Part shown: positions 11,701 to 22,253 of the stretch, in pieces | Layout of the letters: every line of letters starts with the position of its first letter | How positions within the stretch are numbered: position 1 is the stretch's first letter | Source: Brachionus rotundiformis | Lineage: Eukaryota > Rotifera > Eurotatoria > Ploima > Brachionidae | NCBI GenBank assembly: GCA_016802295.1 | Contig: JAESIW010000200.1 | Coordinates: 3,036,701 to 3,100,700, forward strand | Reading direction: 5' to 3' | DNA: 64,000 bases | Program-made: the position numbers and the translations under genes | Notes under the pieces: model-generated | Told to the model about the DNA's origin: nothing | What the model saw: the letters and a program-made list of their open reading frames with translations, nothing else | Databases searched by the model: none

Positions 11701-12261
11701 TCCTCAAGTTCTTCAATAAATAATGAAAACTCGGCATCGACCATGAAATTGATTAGGATGGCTCCAAATTGTGAGACTCAAATTACCAATCAAGCCAGAA
11801 ACAAAGAAAAAAAGCATATTTTTAGAAATAATTTCACTAAATTTTTAAACTTATACTCTTCGTCAGATAGTGTTGTGGTTATTAGAAATGAGAAAAAATC
11901 TAATGTGGCAGACCAGATAGAAAATAAACGAAATGAGTTAGACAATTTGACATGTAGGAAAAATTCGGCAGAATATTTTGGAGCCATCTCGCCTCATTCA
12001 ACCAACTCATCGATCGATAGCTTTAAGAGTGTAGTCTCGTTTTCGGACAAAAACGATGAGGACAAAGAAACTAATGAAAATGAAAAAACCTTTTCTGAAT
12101 TAAGCATTGAGATGCTAAGTCCACCCTTGGTCAGCTTAAATGATGTAATTGATGCTGAAAATGAGCTTTACGACAATATTTCGAATATTATGAACAAAAA
12201 ATGTACATTAACTAACTGTAAAAGTTTAGATAGTTTAAGTGAAAATGAAGTTTTTTTATGA
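8761..12261 (+). CDS. xkr: XK-related (XKR4/6/7-type) multi-pass membrane protein
   Basis: Two exons, 8761-9865 and 10691-12261, join across an 825-nt intron (phase 1, donor AAAAG/GTACTC, acceptor ATAAG/GA) and give 891 aa. XK-related proteins are plasma-membrane proteins; some members (XKR4, 8, 9) scramble phospholipids after caspase cleavage. Residues 1 to about 240 are a long low-complexity cytoplasmic N-terminus. The XK domain follows with family blocks: EVFIYLWGVIAFFADLISD, LVWKYIQGF, DTDIGMLRLIDVFLDSGPQVLLQLY, a PRPMRWISTIMQFIWYVF-type helix, RVLSMAIFAS, HWLIMYFWI and TEYCIT-like TNYCIT. About 300 residues of acidic, serine-rich tail end the protein. Human XKR4 is about 650 aa, so both tails are expanded. 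No clear canonical caspase tetrapeptide was identified by eye, so scramblase activation is untested. Confidence 0.9.
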
Positions 12262-13932
12262 AAACATTAATAAAAGTGTACAATTTTTCGTTTAATTTTT
12301 AAATAATTTCATTAGGATTTTTTTTGTGAATTTTTTATACAAACGATTTTATTTTTAAATCATCTTTTTTTAAGATTTAACGTTTAAACGTGTCGCCACA
12401 AGAATGCAAAATTTAAAATTTTTGTTGACATTCGTAAGACTTAAGAATTTTACTTTTGAATTTTTTTAGGTCTTTTTAAATTTTTTTCAATTATTATATA
12501 AATAAAGAATTTATTTTCTAAATCTTGTTTTACAATTATTTTTAATTTTGTTTTAATTTGAATTTTTTTTTAATAAATTTAAAAAATAATCCCTAATATT
12601 TTTAAAGACCTAAAAGTTATACATGGAGTTACTAAGCAATTAACTTTTTCACTTTTAAATTCTATGTCAAAACACAGAATAGCTATTCAAAGCACAATTT
12701 TTTAATTTATTGAAATATATAGCTTCTACTTGTATAAAAATTATTACACGATTTCATGATATTCGAATTTGTTTGTTTACTAATTGACATATTTGTTTCT
12801 TTTTATATTTTTAAAAATATTCAAATTTATGATTAGTTCCGACTTGAAAATAAAATATATTTTTATCCTTAAAACTGAAAATCATGTTATTAAATTATTG
12901 ATCTTCAAATTGATCTAAAAATTGGAATAGTTTGTTTTTTCAAAAAAATATATTTTTGTGACACCATTTAAAATTAAACAAAATTTAACTATTTAAACAA
13001 GTAAATTATTAAAGCCATATAAAATTAGACTCGAACTCCTTAGAAACGAAAAATATTCTATAGAAATCAGTTTATTGACAATTCACAGTGTAAATTTTTC
13101 AAAATATAATTTCATAAGCTGAATTAAAGCTTATTTATTTTAAAAAATCAATTATAATTTATGTCAATACTTAAGATTTTTACTTTTTTTTTTCTAGAAT
13201 AAGCGATTTTTTTCTCGCATAATTTGAATTAATTTCGTAATTAAATTTAATCAAAAAGCATTGTTCCATTTCAAAACCTTTGTCTAAAAACCTAAAATAT
13301 AGTTTATATAAAAACAAAAATTATTTTAGTCATTCGAAATATTTTATTAGAATGGCGAATTTACTAGTATAAAAAAATTATACCTTAAATTTTTATTTAC
13401 GTTTATTCCGATATCCTTATTAATGGACAAAAAGATCAAAAAGGAGTTCATTTTTTTGCTTTATTTTATAATTTAAATTTGATACTGTCTATTTAACTAG
13501 AATTTCAAAATTGATACTGTGATTTGAGATATCTGATAGTTAAAATTAAACTTTATTGGTTCATTGGCACGAATTGTATACAAATTTAAACTTTATTAGT
13601 TTACTTATCCTTAATTTGTCTTTAAAGTGTCTTTTAAGAGAGATATAATACTAGAAACAGGTAAATATTTAAACTCTAAAGTTAATATATTTTGAAAATC
13701 GTTTAGTTAGTATACTTAGTGGTCCATATGCCTAAAAGAATCGGAATTGTCGATTTTAAGTTAAATTTAATTAAAAATCAATTATCTTTCTGCATAATTT
13801 TCTTTTTTTTATTAATTGTTATTAAATTTCGCTTCCATACAAAAATAATTTTAAATTAATATAAAATAGAAAATACTTTCTCAAATGAGTCTTATCGAAT
13901 TGTTGCATGCAACCAGGTTTAATTAATTGAAA
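12262..13932. other. AT-rich spacer with XKR poly(A) region
   Basis: No gene was recognised. AATAAA at 12269-12274, a few bases after the XKR stop codon, is the likeliest cleavage/polyadenylation signal. The self-complementary 12-mer GTTGCATGCAAC (13902-13913) lies 20 bp upstream of the next gene's start codon and may be a promoter element. Confidence 0.45.
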
Positions 13933-14845
13933 ATGACAATTGGAATTTTGCTAAGGCTTTTTCCAATTTTTAAGCCGTACATAATACCATTTATATGCTT
14001 TTTTCCTCTTTTGCTGCTGTCCAGTTTATGCAGATATACAGCGGTGATCACCAATTGTTTGTTACTTGTCTATATATTTTCAATAAATTCCAAAAAAAAA
14101 CACAACCAATTAAACGCTTTATTAACGACGTTTGCTCTTAATAATTTAATAATTTATCGTGTTTTTGTAACTGCATATGCTGAAGCGTTGCTTTGGGAAG
14201 AGTTGCTTCATTTTTTGTTTTATGCCACATCGTTTTATTTCTATTTTAAATATAAAACCGTTAATTTGTTCAGTAAAGGAATTATTTTTTTTAAAGAGTG
14301 AGTATATTTTTATTTTTATTTAAAAAATTTAGAAGCTAAGCAGTATAAATCGTATAAAAAATATTTTAAGAAAAAAATATTAATTTTAATTTATTATATA
14401 TTCACGTTTAATATAAAAAAATTTAACAACTTCTGTAATTCACAAAAAGACACTTAATCTCAAAAAAAAAATTAAAAAAAAATTTTCTTTAAGGCAAAAT
14501 TGGACCTCAAATGATAATGATCTATTGTCTGATGATCTAAAAAAAAACGAGTATTATATAAAATTTTTGATATATTTGCTCATCGCATCCGCTTATTGTA
14601 GTCAATTGATATTTACAACTTTATGTACACCAATTATGGTTTATAATTGGTTCCTCATTCCGAACGAATGCTCATTGATTTTTTCTACATTTTAGTAAGT
14701 AAAATTTACTAATTGAGTATAAAAAGAGTAATTTTTAAACCCTAGCTCCGCTATCTGCTCAGCAAATGGATATCTAAGCGTCAGTGTATTCATTTCAGCA
14801 TTTTTTCAATTAATCAAAGAGATAAAAAAATTTCTGTCCATATAG
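13933..14845 (+). CDS. Unidentified multi-pass membrane protein
   Basis: I do not recognise this family. Three exons, 13933-14297, 14494-14694 and 14746-14845, have phases that close exactly and encode 221 aa. Donors are GTGAGT and GTAAGT, the strongest consensus sites in the neighbourhood, which argues for a real gene. The product has about five to six hydrophobic segments: residues 6-30, 33-52, 68-85, 92-108, 145-175 and a C-terminal one that ends in a basic KEIKKFLSI tail. Between helices lie YAEALLWEELLHFLFY and the polar loop NWTSNDNDLLSDDLKKN. There is no cleavable-signal pattern and no catalytic motif I can name. The 3' end converges on PASK, leaving 54 bp between stop codons. The start ATG follows an in-frame TTG two codons upstream. 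Confidence 0.65.
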
Positions 14846-14899
14846 AACGAATTGATAAAATTTAAACAAGCAATAAGAAAGATTTAACCAAAGAAATAG

Positions 14900-17800
14900 T
14901 TAAAAACTTTTCGATAATAAATTTTTAAATACATTTTGATTATTTTTAAACTGATTATCTTGGTTATTAAAATTGACATTGAATTCAATATTGTCATTTT
15001 GCTTGCCAACAAACTGGTTGTTCGCTTTTATCATGAAATTTGGATTGTAGTCCTCTTCGCGGTTTAGATCGCCAGCATTGTTACCATGAAACTCGGTATC
15101 TCTAATTACTTCATTCCATTTAAATTTGTTCAGATCAACAGACTGGTTGACCCACTCGTTACATTCTATTTCTTCAATGGTAGCTCTCAGTTCTGGTTTT
15201 GGACATAGAATAGAGAACAAAAGCTTCATTAGCTCTTTGGAAACTTTAAACGGTGGCTTAAGTATGCACTCGATTGTTTCTTCTGCACTTTGAAATGGAT
15301 TTTCACAAAAGACCAAAGTGTACAAGGCGATTCCACATGTCCAAACATCAAGCTCTGGTCCGTAATACTTGTTTCCAAGAAGGACATCCGGGCTACAATA
15401 ATCCATTGTGCCGCAAAATGTAGCAAATTTTTTGCCTTTGGTCACATATGCAGCGGAGCCAAAATCAATTAATTTAATTTGAAAGCTTTCGTTTATCACA
15501 ATATTCTCATCCTTGATATCTCTATGGACAATTAAATTTGAGTGCAAGTAAGAAACTGCTGAAACAATTTGTTTGAAGATATAACTGGCCAGAGATTCGT
15601 CTATGTGTCTTTTTTGTCTATCTATAAATTCAAATAGGTCCATGCCGCAGCCATGTTTTTCCATCACCATTTGTATATGCTCTGAATCCTGGAATATCTC
15701 GATTACTTTTATGATATTTGGATGGTCTAGTTTGCACAGTATGGATACTTCAAGAGGAACCTCGCCGTATTTTTTATCAGTTATCCAATTTTCTCTATAA
15801 ATTTTAGACTTTATGATGTATTTGGTAACTACCTCATTTCGATCGGCTTTCCTGCGTGCCAATTGCACAAAACCCGAAGCTCCACGACCTATCGTTCTTA
15901 GATCATCGTATTCGTTTATGTAATTGTTTGGTTCATTTAGTGTAATATTATTATGCGTTCGATAAAACTTTAAAATTAAATAAAAATTAAACTAGATTAT
16001 TTTTTTCAATTTTATTAATAGTAATAATAATAATAACATATATAAGAGGTGACCTACTAGGAACCTGTGGTAGTTCCTTGCACATAACACATAGAAAAAT
16101 ACTGAAAAAAAGAAATCCTGTTTAAATTTTTAGTTCAAAATAGTTCAAAATAAGAGTTAAGATTCTCGAAAGAAAAGTCTTTAAGAGAAAAATTTTATAA
16201 ATGCTAATCTTCACGATAATTTTTATTTTTATTAAATGAATAAGTCTCTTTATCGCTAAATTTTTATTTTTGGTTGTAAATTTTAAAATATTTGAAAGGA
16301 ATATAATTTTAAAAATGACTTGATCGGTTGTTTTGATTAAAACAAAATAACTTTTTTTATAACTAAATAACTGAAAAAACAAAAAAAACTAAAAAATTAC
16401 TGTTTTTTTTTAATTTAAGTTTAAAATAGCTTATTTAACTGATCACTTTTTATTAAAATCTTCTATCAATAGATCTTAATTTGTTATTAAATTGTCTTTT
16501 CTATTTAATAAAAATTTCATAAAACTATGTCTTACTTGTGATTGATCCATGGAACATTCAATTATAGATTTATCCGAATAAGGATCTCTGCATATCCATA
16601 CACAAATTAAATCATCATTAAAATTGTTTTCTTGATTATTTAGATTAATTTTGGCAAATTTTCTTTGAAAAAATATTCGAATATTAGAACCATCACTGTG
16701 TCTACCTCGACCAAAAAACATTCCTTCATTTAGACTCTTGCTGTTTAAATTTAACTTTGGTATTCTTTCATCAATTTTAAGCTTAGCATTGGAAACCATT
16801 TTTATATGATTTAGAGCTGCTGGTGTAGAAGTGACTTGATTTTTGAATTTTTTATTCTTTTCACTATTATTGTCCAAATTATTGCCATTTAACTCCGATA
16901 AAATGGAAGATCTTCGTCGGTTGGAAATTTCTTCCAAATTTTGCTCCGAGTCTGCACCAATTAATTTAATTTTTCGTTTATTATTCTTTTTTACTTCTTC
17001 ATCCTCTATGTCTTCTTCGTTGTCATCCATTAATAAACTAACTTCTTGTTTGCTTTTATCGCATTCAAGTTCTTTGGCCAAACGACATTTATCACAATAG
17101 TCATCATTGGGACTGTTGTCCCATGTGGACATTTCCATTTTGGATGATGAAATATTTGGCTTAGATGGAGAAACAAAAGGTGAAGAATCGTCATCAACAT
17201 ATGAACTTTTGGTTGAGCAAGTTGAGGCAATTGATAGCTCATCAAAGGAAACATTAGACTTTTCAATATTTGCATTGTTTTTGATAGCTTTGGCAAGAAG
17301 GGTTTTTTTAACAGTTGATTGAGGAGTATTTGTCACTGAAGACGGTTTTTTGGCATTTAAATTTGGAGAAAGTACCATGTTTTCCAGAAAATTTAGACAT
17401 TTCTTGTTCGGGCTATATTCAACTGAGTCCAAGTTAAATTCCGTCAACAGATCATGTTTTTTGACTGCTTTGCTGCAAATCGCACAAGACTTTTTAAACT
17501 CAGTGGTATCATCATTGTCTAATGTTGAGTTAGTAGAGTCCATTTTTTCGTTTTCAGTTTCTGTGATCATCAACTTAGGTATGGAAATTTTTTTAGAAGG
17601 TGTCTGTCTATTTTCCAAAAAGCTTCCATTATTAAGTTTGGAATGATTAACGTTAATATAACTATTATTCGTGTTCAATGGTGTCATTCTATGCGCTGCA
17701 GATGATGAAGTATCCGGATCAAAAAAATTTGGAATTAAATAGCTAATTGGCTTTATTTTTGAATATAGAAATAAAAAATTTACATTAATTTGAAATTATG

Positions 17801-19517
17801 ATAAAATACTTTTTCGAGCAGTTCTTTTTCATCATATCCGAAAAGAAACCTAGAAAAAGTGGCATTGTATGAGTTGATTTTAAAGTCACTTGAACGTACT
17901 GTAATCAAACCACTTATATTTGTATAAACATTAACGCTACAATTGAACAATATTTCTTAAATTAAAATTTTATTGTAAATTTATTGTAAATTCATTTTTT
18001 AATTTTTCTTATATTAGATTTCAAAAAATTCGATCAGGAATTTAGTTCAAATTATTTAAATTAAAATTTTATCTAACAATTAAGAAATTAGAGACATGTT
18101 ACTTTTTTTTAATTTCAAGCCTTTCGAGAATTAAAATATTGTTTTTTAATTATTTTCTTAGAAAATAAAATAAAGATAATTTAAATTATTTAATAAAATT
18201 TTTTATAATTTGTCTCGTGAAGCTATTTAAATAGGAATATTGAATTAAATTGATATAAAAATTTACCATCATTTAAGAATTGCTTTTTAAGAATGTTTAC
18301 AGTCATTGGGATATTCTCTCCTTGTAAAGAACGACCAGTCAAAGGCTGCTTTCTATGCTCCTTTGACAATCATTAAAAATATACAATAGTTAATTTTCGA
18401 AAAAATTAATTTACTTTTAAAATGGTGCTCATCGGTATTTTCAAAGAAGGTATTAGCTCAGTTATTTCTTTGCCATTTAGGACAGATGATGCACTCATAG
18501 CAGACAATGATGATGGTCCATCCGAATAATTGTTACCATATAAATTTGTGTAGCCAAAAATGTAGCTAAAATTTGAGTTATAAAATTTGATTCGACCCTT
18601 TGAAAAAGTTTTATCATTTATTATTTTTTGATTAATTAGATTAGTACTTTGACATTTATTTTAAAAGTTCCAACAATTCGCTGAATAGGCTCCATGACAC
18701 ACAAACACTTAGGCTCCGATTCGTCAGTCAATTTTTGCATAAACATCGAAATAGGAATTTTGGATCTTTTGTCAACATCTTCTTCACTATCTAGATCGTC
18801 ATTCTTGTCACCTTCTTCGTTTGTAAATGCATCGAATATCTTTCCCGAACACAGAACCACTCGACCATTTTGGTCCAAACGATCTGATTCCATTAATATG
18901 TCCGGTTTTTTTTCACAACCAGCTTCATCATTTAAATCAAGCAAATTTTTTAGGTACATACCAATCAGCTTTTCTTCGGTGAAACCGAATAGATCACAAC
19001 TGATATTATTTGCTGTCAAGATTTCTGTAGTTCGACCATTAATGACCAAAAGAGCTTTGTTTGGATTATTTACAGTAATTATTTGATCTGGACTATTAGT
19101 GTTGGGCATCAACGAATTCGTATTTAGAAATTGATTATATAAAAACCAACTCTTATCTGCAGTAGTTGACAAATAGCTGGCGTTCATATAGCTAACACCT
19201 GTGTCATTAAAGGTGTTTTGGGCTGCGCGACGACTTGTGTTTAAGTTCCTGATTAGATTATTTTTTAAAAAACTAACCGAGTTTAGGTCACAGCCTTTGT
19301 AGCGGTTAAAATCAGGTGAGAAGTTGTTAAGTTGTTTATTCTTGCTATGATGAGCAAAAACTTTGGGAAAAGATTGGTTGCATTCAAATGATTCTTCATT
19401 TTCATCTATGAGACCGAATTGGGCAGCCCGTTCACGTCTTCCATTGCGTAGCATGTCAATTGTTGGAGACCCGAAACCAGGTGAACCAGTGATATCATAA
19501 ACTTTGCTATTTTTCAT
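14900..19517 (-). CDS. pask: PAS domain-containing serine/threonine kinase (PAS kinase)
   Basis: Six exons, 19517-18648, 18597-18415, 18360-18267, 17955-17810, 17750-16536 and 15967-14900, close in frame to 1191 aa. PASK is a nutrient-responsive kinase acting on glycogen and translation targets. A first PAS domain (about residues 150-280, NPNKALLVINGRTTEILTAN) and a second (about 375-440, NISGLITV, LFGYDEKELLEKPISYLIPNFF) precede a long linker with two CxxC pairs (C520/C523, C650/C653). The kinase domain starts near residue 858: glycine loop GRGASGFV, Lys885, catalytic HRD (Asp986), DFG (Asp1004). The activation segment is TFCGTMDYCSPD, where family members have APE. The second-PAS exon needs the acceptor TTTAAG/AA at 17956; a nearer AG would break the frame. 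Additional 5' exons cannot be ruled out. Confidence 0.94.
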
Positions 19518-19737
19518 CTTTATATCCGAGAAAAAATTTACTTTTGTTCTTTTAAAACTTAAATGAATTTTTTCAAATGTGATAGCTTAGAGAATGCGAT
19601 TTTATTTATATGATTTCATAATATACTTGTATATTTAAATGGTTTAAAAATTAATTCTAAATTTTCAAAGAGACCTTGACTCAAGTCTAAGCGCTCTTTT
19701 TTAAATCATCTTGGATTTTAAATTTTCCAAAAAAATT

Positions 19738-19811
19738 TGCCCAGTGGGAGGATCGAACTCACGACCTTCGCGTTATTAGCACGACGCTCTAACCAACTGA
19801 GCTAACCGGGC
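19738..19811 (-). tRNA. tRNA-Ile(AAU)
   Basis: A 74-nt minus-strand cloverleaf with acceptor GCCCGGT/ACTGGGC (one G-U pair), D-arm AGCTCAGTTGGTTAGAGC, anticodon stem TCGTG/CGCGA around CTAATAA (anticodon AAT), T loop TTCGATC and discriminator A. The T stem GTGAG/CTCCC has one T-C mismatch, which all three copies here share. Seven T follow the gene, a Pol III terminator. Identical in the mature region to the copies at 20100 and 20735. Confidence 0.95.
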
Positions 19812-20099
19812 TTCATTTTCGGCATTATTTAACTATTTATTTAATAGCCAGAAAAAATCTTTGATTTATGTTATGGTATGAAAACAAGGTTAAAATAAGC
19901 AGTTATGACTTAATCCCTGCTGAAACTGTAATTTTTAACTTAACACTTTATTTAACCGATGTTTAATTTTTTTAAGGTTTTTAATTAAATTTAATTTAAT
20001 TTGGTAAATTTTTAAGTATAACATGTATTTTTAATTTTACGTTTTACAGTTTAAATAAAAAAAAACTTTAATTAAAAAAGTTAAGAAGGTAAAGTAGAA

Positions 20100-20173
20100 G
20101 CCCGGTTAGCTCAGTTGGTTAGAGCGTCGTGCTAATAACGCGAAGGTCGTGAGTTCGATCCTCCCACTGGGCA
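20100..20173 (+). tRNA. tRNA-Ile(AAU)
   Basis: Plus-strand copy with the same 74-nt sequence and structure as the copies at 19738 and 20735, followed by eight T. It lies in inverted orientation between the other two. Confidence 0.95.
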
Positions 20174-20734
20174 AATTTTTTTTGAAAATTTAAGAAATTA
20201 TATTCTATTTAACATTTTAAATAATAAAAAGTCGTAATTTGACTATTTGTCGAAACTTTAATATGTAATTGTATTTTTTTAATAGAAATTATTTTTTTTT
20301 CTTAGATTTTTCTTTTTACAAAAATTTTCATCAATTTATCAAATATAGAATCAAAGGTCCATTTAATAAATTCATAATCAATTTAGCTCTATTGTTTAGA
20401 AACGCTTTTTTGATAAAATAGTTTTTAAAAAATATTATCAATTTAAGTTTGATCATTTTTCATTATAATATGCATTGATTAGTATATATAAATATCAAAT
20501 CAAAATATTTTATTATTTAATTTAAGATCAATTAAATTTGCGATTCATCTATTTATTTTAAAGATTGACAATTTTTTATTAAAATGATCTATCATAATTT
20601 TCAAGTTTGAGATGAAATAGGAAGAATAAAATAATTGTATTTTTTTCTTATTTTCAAAATAAAAATTTTGATAAGACGCTTAGTATTAATAGTCTAATCA
20701 ACATGATAATAATCAAAAATTTGAAAAAAAAATT
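20174..20734. other. Spacer between tRNA genes, containing a direct-repeat copy
   Basis: AT-rich; no gene. It contains the 20377-20599 copy of the direct repeat that recurs at 22260-22505. Confidence 0.6.
20377..20599 (+). repeat. Direct repeat, left copy
   Basis: Matches 22260-22505 over its whole length in the same orientation. The first 110 bp or so are almost identical, with a two-to-three-base difference near the middle (AAGTTTGATC here, AAGTAGGATC there). The later part differs by small indels, including an extra ATCAAAATATTTTATTATT-type unit in the other copy. Confidence 0.9.
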
Positions 20735-20808
20735 TGCCCAGTGGGAGGATCGAACTCACGACCTTCGCGTTATTAGCACGACGCTCTAACCAACTGAGCT
20801 AACCGGGC
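20735..20808 (-). tRNA. tRNA-Ile(AAU)
   Basis: Third copy, minus strand, same mature sequence as the copies at 19738 and 20100. Its 5' flank (CCGAAAATGAA on the coding strand) matches that of the 19738 copy, so these two share a recent duplication; nine T follow the gene. Confidence 0.95.
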
Positions 20809-20935
20809 TTCATTTTCGGAAACTTTAAATAATTTAATCTATTTTTAATTATTTAAATGTTATTTTTTTATTGTTATCACACTTTGTCTAAATTATTATT
20901 TATCTTTCTTTTTCAATTCACAATAAAAAATACAT

Positions 20936-22253
20936 TCAATTTTTTGATAAATTTTTTATTGCCTTATAATCTGAATAAAATATATAAGCTAAAAATATTA
21001 AGTATGCTCCTATTATTGATCCTGATATCTTATAAAATAATTTTTTGTCAAATATTTGTGTTTGATATAAATTTCTAGCTTTAAAGCTGACCCGATTAGT
21101 GTAAATTCTGATTTTTGGAGGTAAATTGTAGTCGGTTATTAAAAAAGCATACATATCGTCATCGACACTGTCAATTAAATATAGATCCTTAGTCCTCAAA
21201 TGACCATCTAAAGGAAGTTCATTTAGATTAAGACTTTGAAATAAAAAAAAATTCTTTTCTATATTTATCTTCAAGTTTAAGTGTCGAAGAACTGAATAGA
21301 GGACCAGTACATTTGCAAATACATAAGTTTGCTGACCTCTATACTGCGACAGAATTTTGTTCTCTTCAATCCTTACGAAAAAATCAAGTATAATTCTATA
21401 TTTGAAATTTGGAACTTTGGCAGTGCACAGATAAATTCCTGTATGTTTTTCACCATTTCTTATCGCAAAATGATAACTGTTACTGAATATTTATAAATAT
21501 TAAATTTTTTTTAAAACTAATTAATAAATAATTAACTTTTTTACTATATTTCCATTCAATATCCAATCTATATGTACATTTTTGAAAAAGATTTTAAAAA
21601 AATGAATTAATTCTCTATCACATTCAAATATTTCATTTGAATATTCAGAGTATTTTTCGGCTTTTAGTTCAAGTTTTTTTAAGATTAATTGTTTCAGAAA
21701 AGATGGCATAAAGTTCAATGGAACTGAATCCTTAATGCAGTCATCGCGTGAATATTCAAAGCATAAGTCGGTATTTACAGAATACCCGACACAATTTGAC
21801 CCATTATTAGAAGGAGGTGGGTTATCACAGGTTCTTTTTCTTACTTTCATTCCTAAAGAGAAATATGATACAAAAAAATAATTAAATAAAAGTACCAACT
21901 CCACATTTTGAATCACATGTATAAGTTGACCATTCACTCCAACTTCCATTAATGACACATTTCTTCTCAATACGACATGTTTTCTGCATCACTGAGATTC
22001 CCAAGCATAACCTATTTGCTCTATTATTGGTCTTAAGGCATGTTCGATTCCTTACTCTTTTAAACCTTTAATTATCCATCTTTTTAGCGAGTTTATTATT
22101 TTACTTATAGCCATAGCTACATTCTCCTATACATGAAGACCATTTGGACCAGTTGGACCATTCGCCAGCCATATCGTTGAAACCATCATCACACAAAATC
22201 ATTTTTAAATAGACTAAATTTATTGCGATAAAAATAAAATTTCTTTTAAACAT
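20936..22253 (-). CDS. TSP1-TSP1-Ig single-pass membrane protein, family not identified
   Basis: Four exons, 22253-22105, 22065-21896, 21852-21537 and 21482-20936, close in frame to 393 aa. An N-terminal hydrophobic stretch (about residues 1-21, ending at MILC) fits a signal peptide. Two thrombospondin type-1 repeats follow: EWSNWSKWSSC then RVRNRTC and SWSEWSTYTC then KVRKRTCDNPPP, each with WxxW-type tryptophans and the six-cysteine spacing. Next is an Ig-like domain with FECDRE, IDWILNGN and the DxGxYxC-type TGIYLC. The C-terminus has a hydrophobic segment (about residues 362-380) and a short basic tail. Introns are 39-54 nt. TSP1-Ig chains occur in guidance receptors such as UNC5 (order Ig then TSP1), but here the order is reversed and no death domain is present, so I assign no orthologue. 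Extracellular binding is the inferred role. Confidence 0.8.

Noticed and set aside
14528..14545. CTGATGA near 14530 as a hammerhead ribozyme core
   Set aside because: No matching GAAA strand or helices nearby; the motif lies in a coding exon.
16122..16382. 86-aa minus-strand frame inside PASK
   Set aside because: Lies wholly in the intron between PASK exons 16536 and 15967 and is low-complexity.
17810..17936. PASK second-PAS exon starting at the nearer AG (17937)
   Set aside because: That acceptor leaves the frame one base out and hits a stop; the upstream acceptor at 17956 closes the phase and adds a plausible strand.
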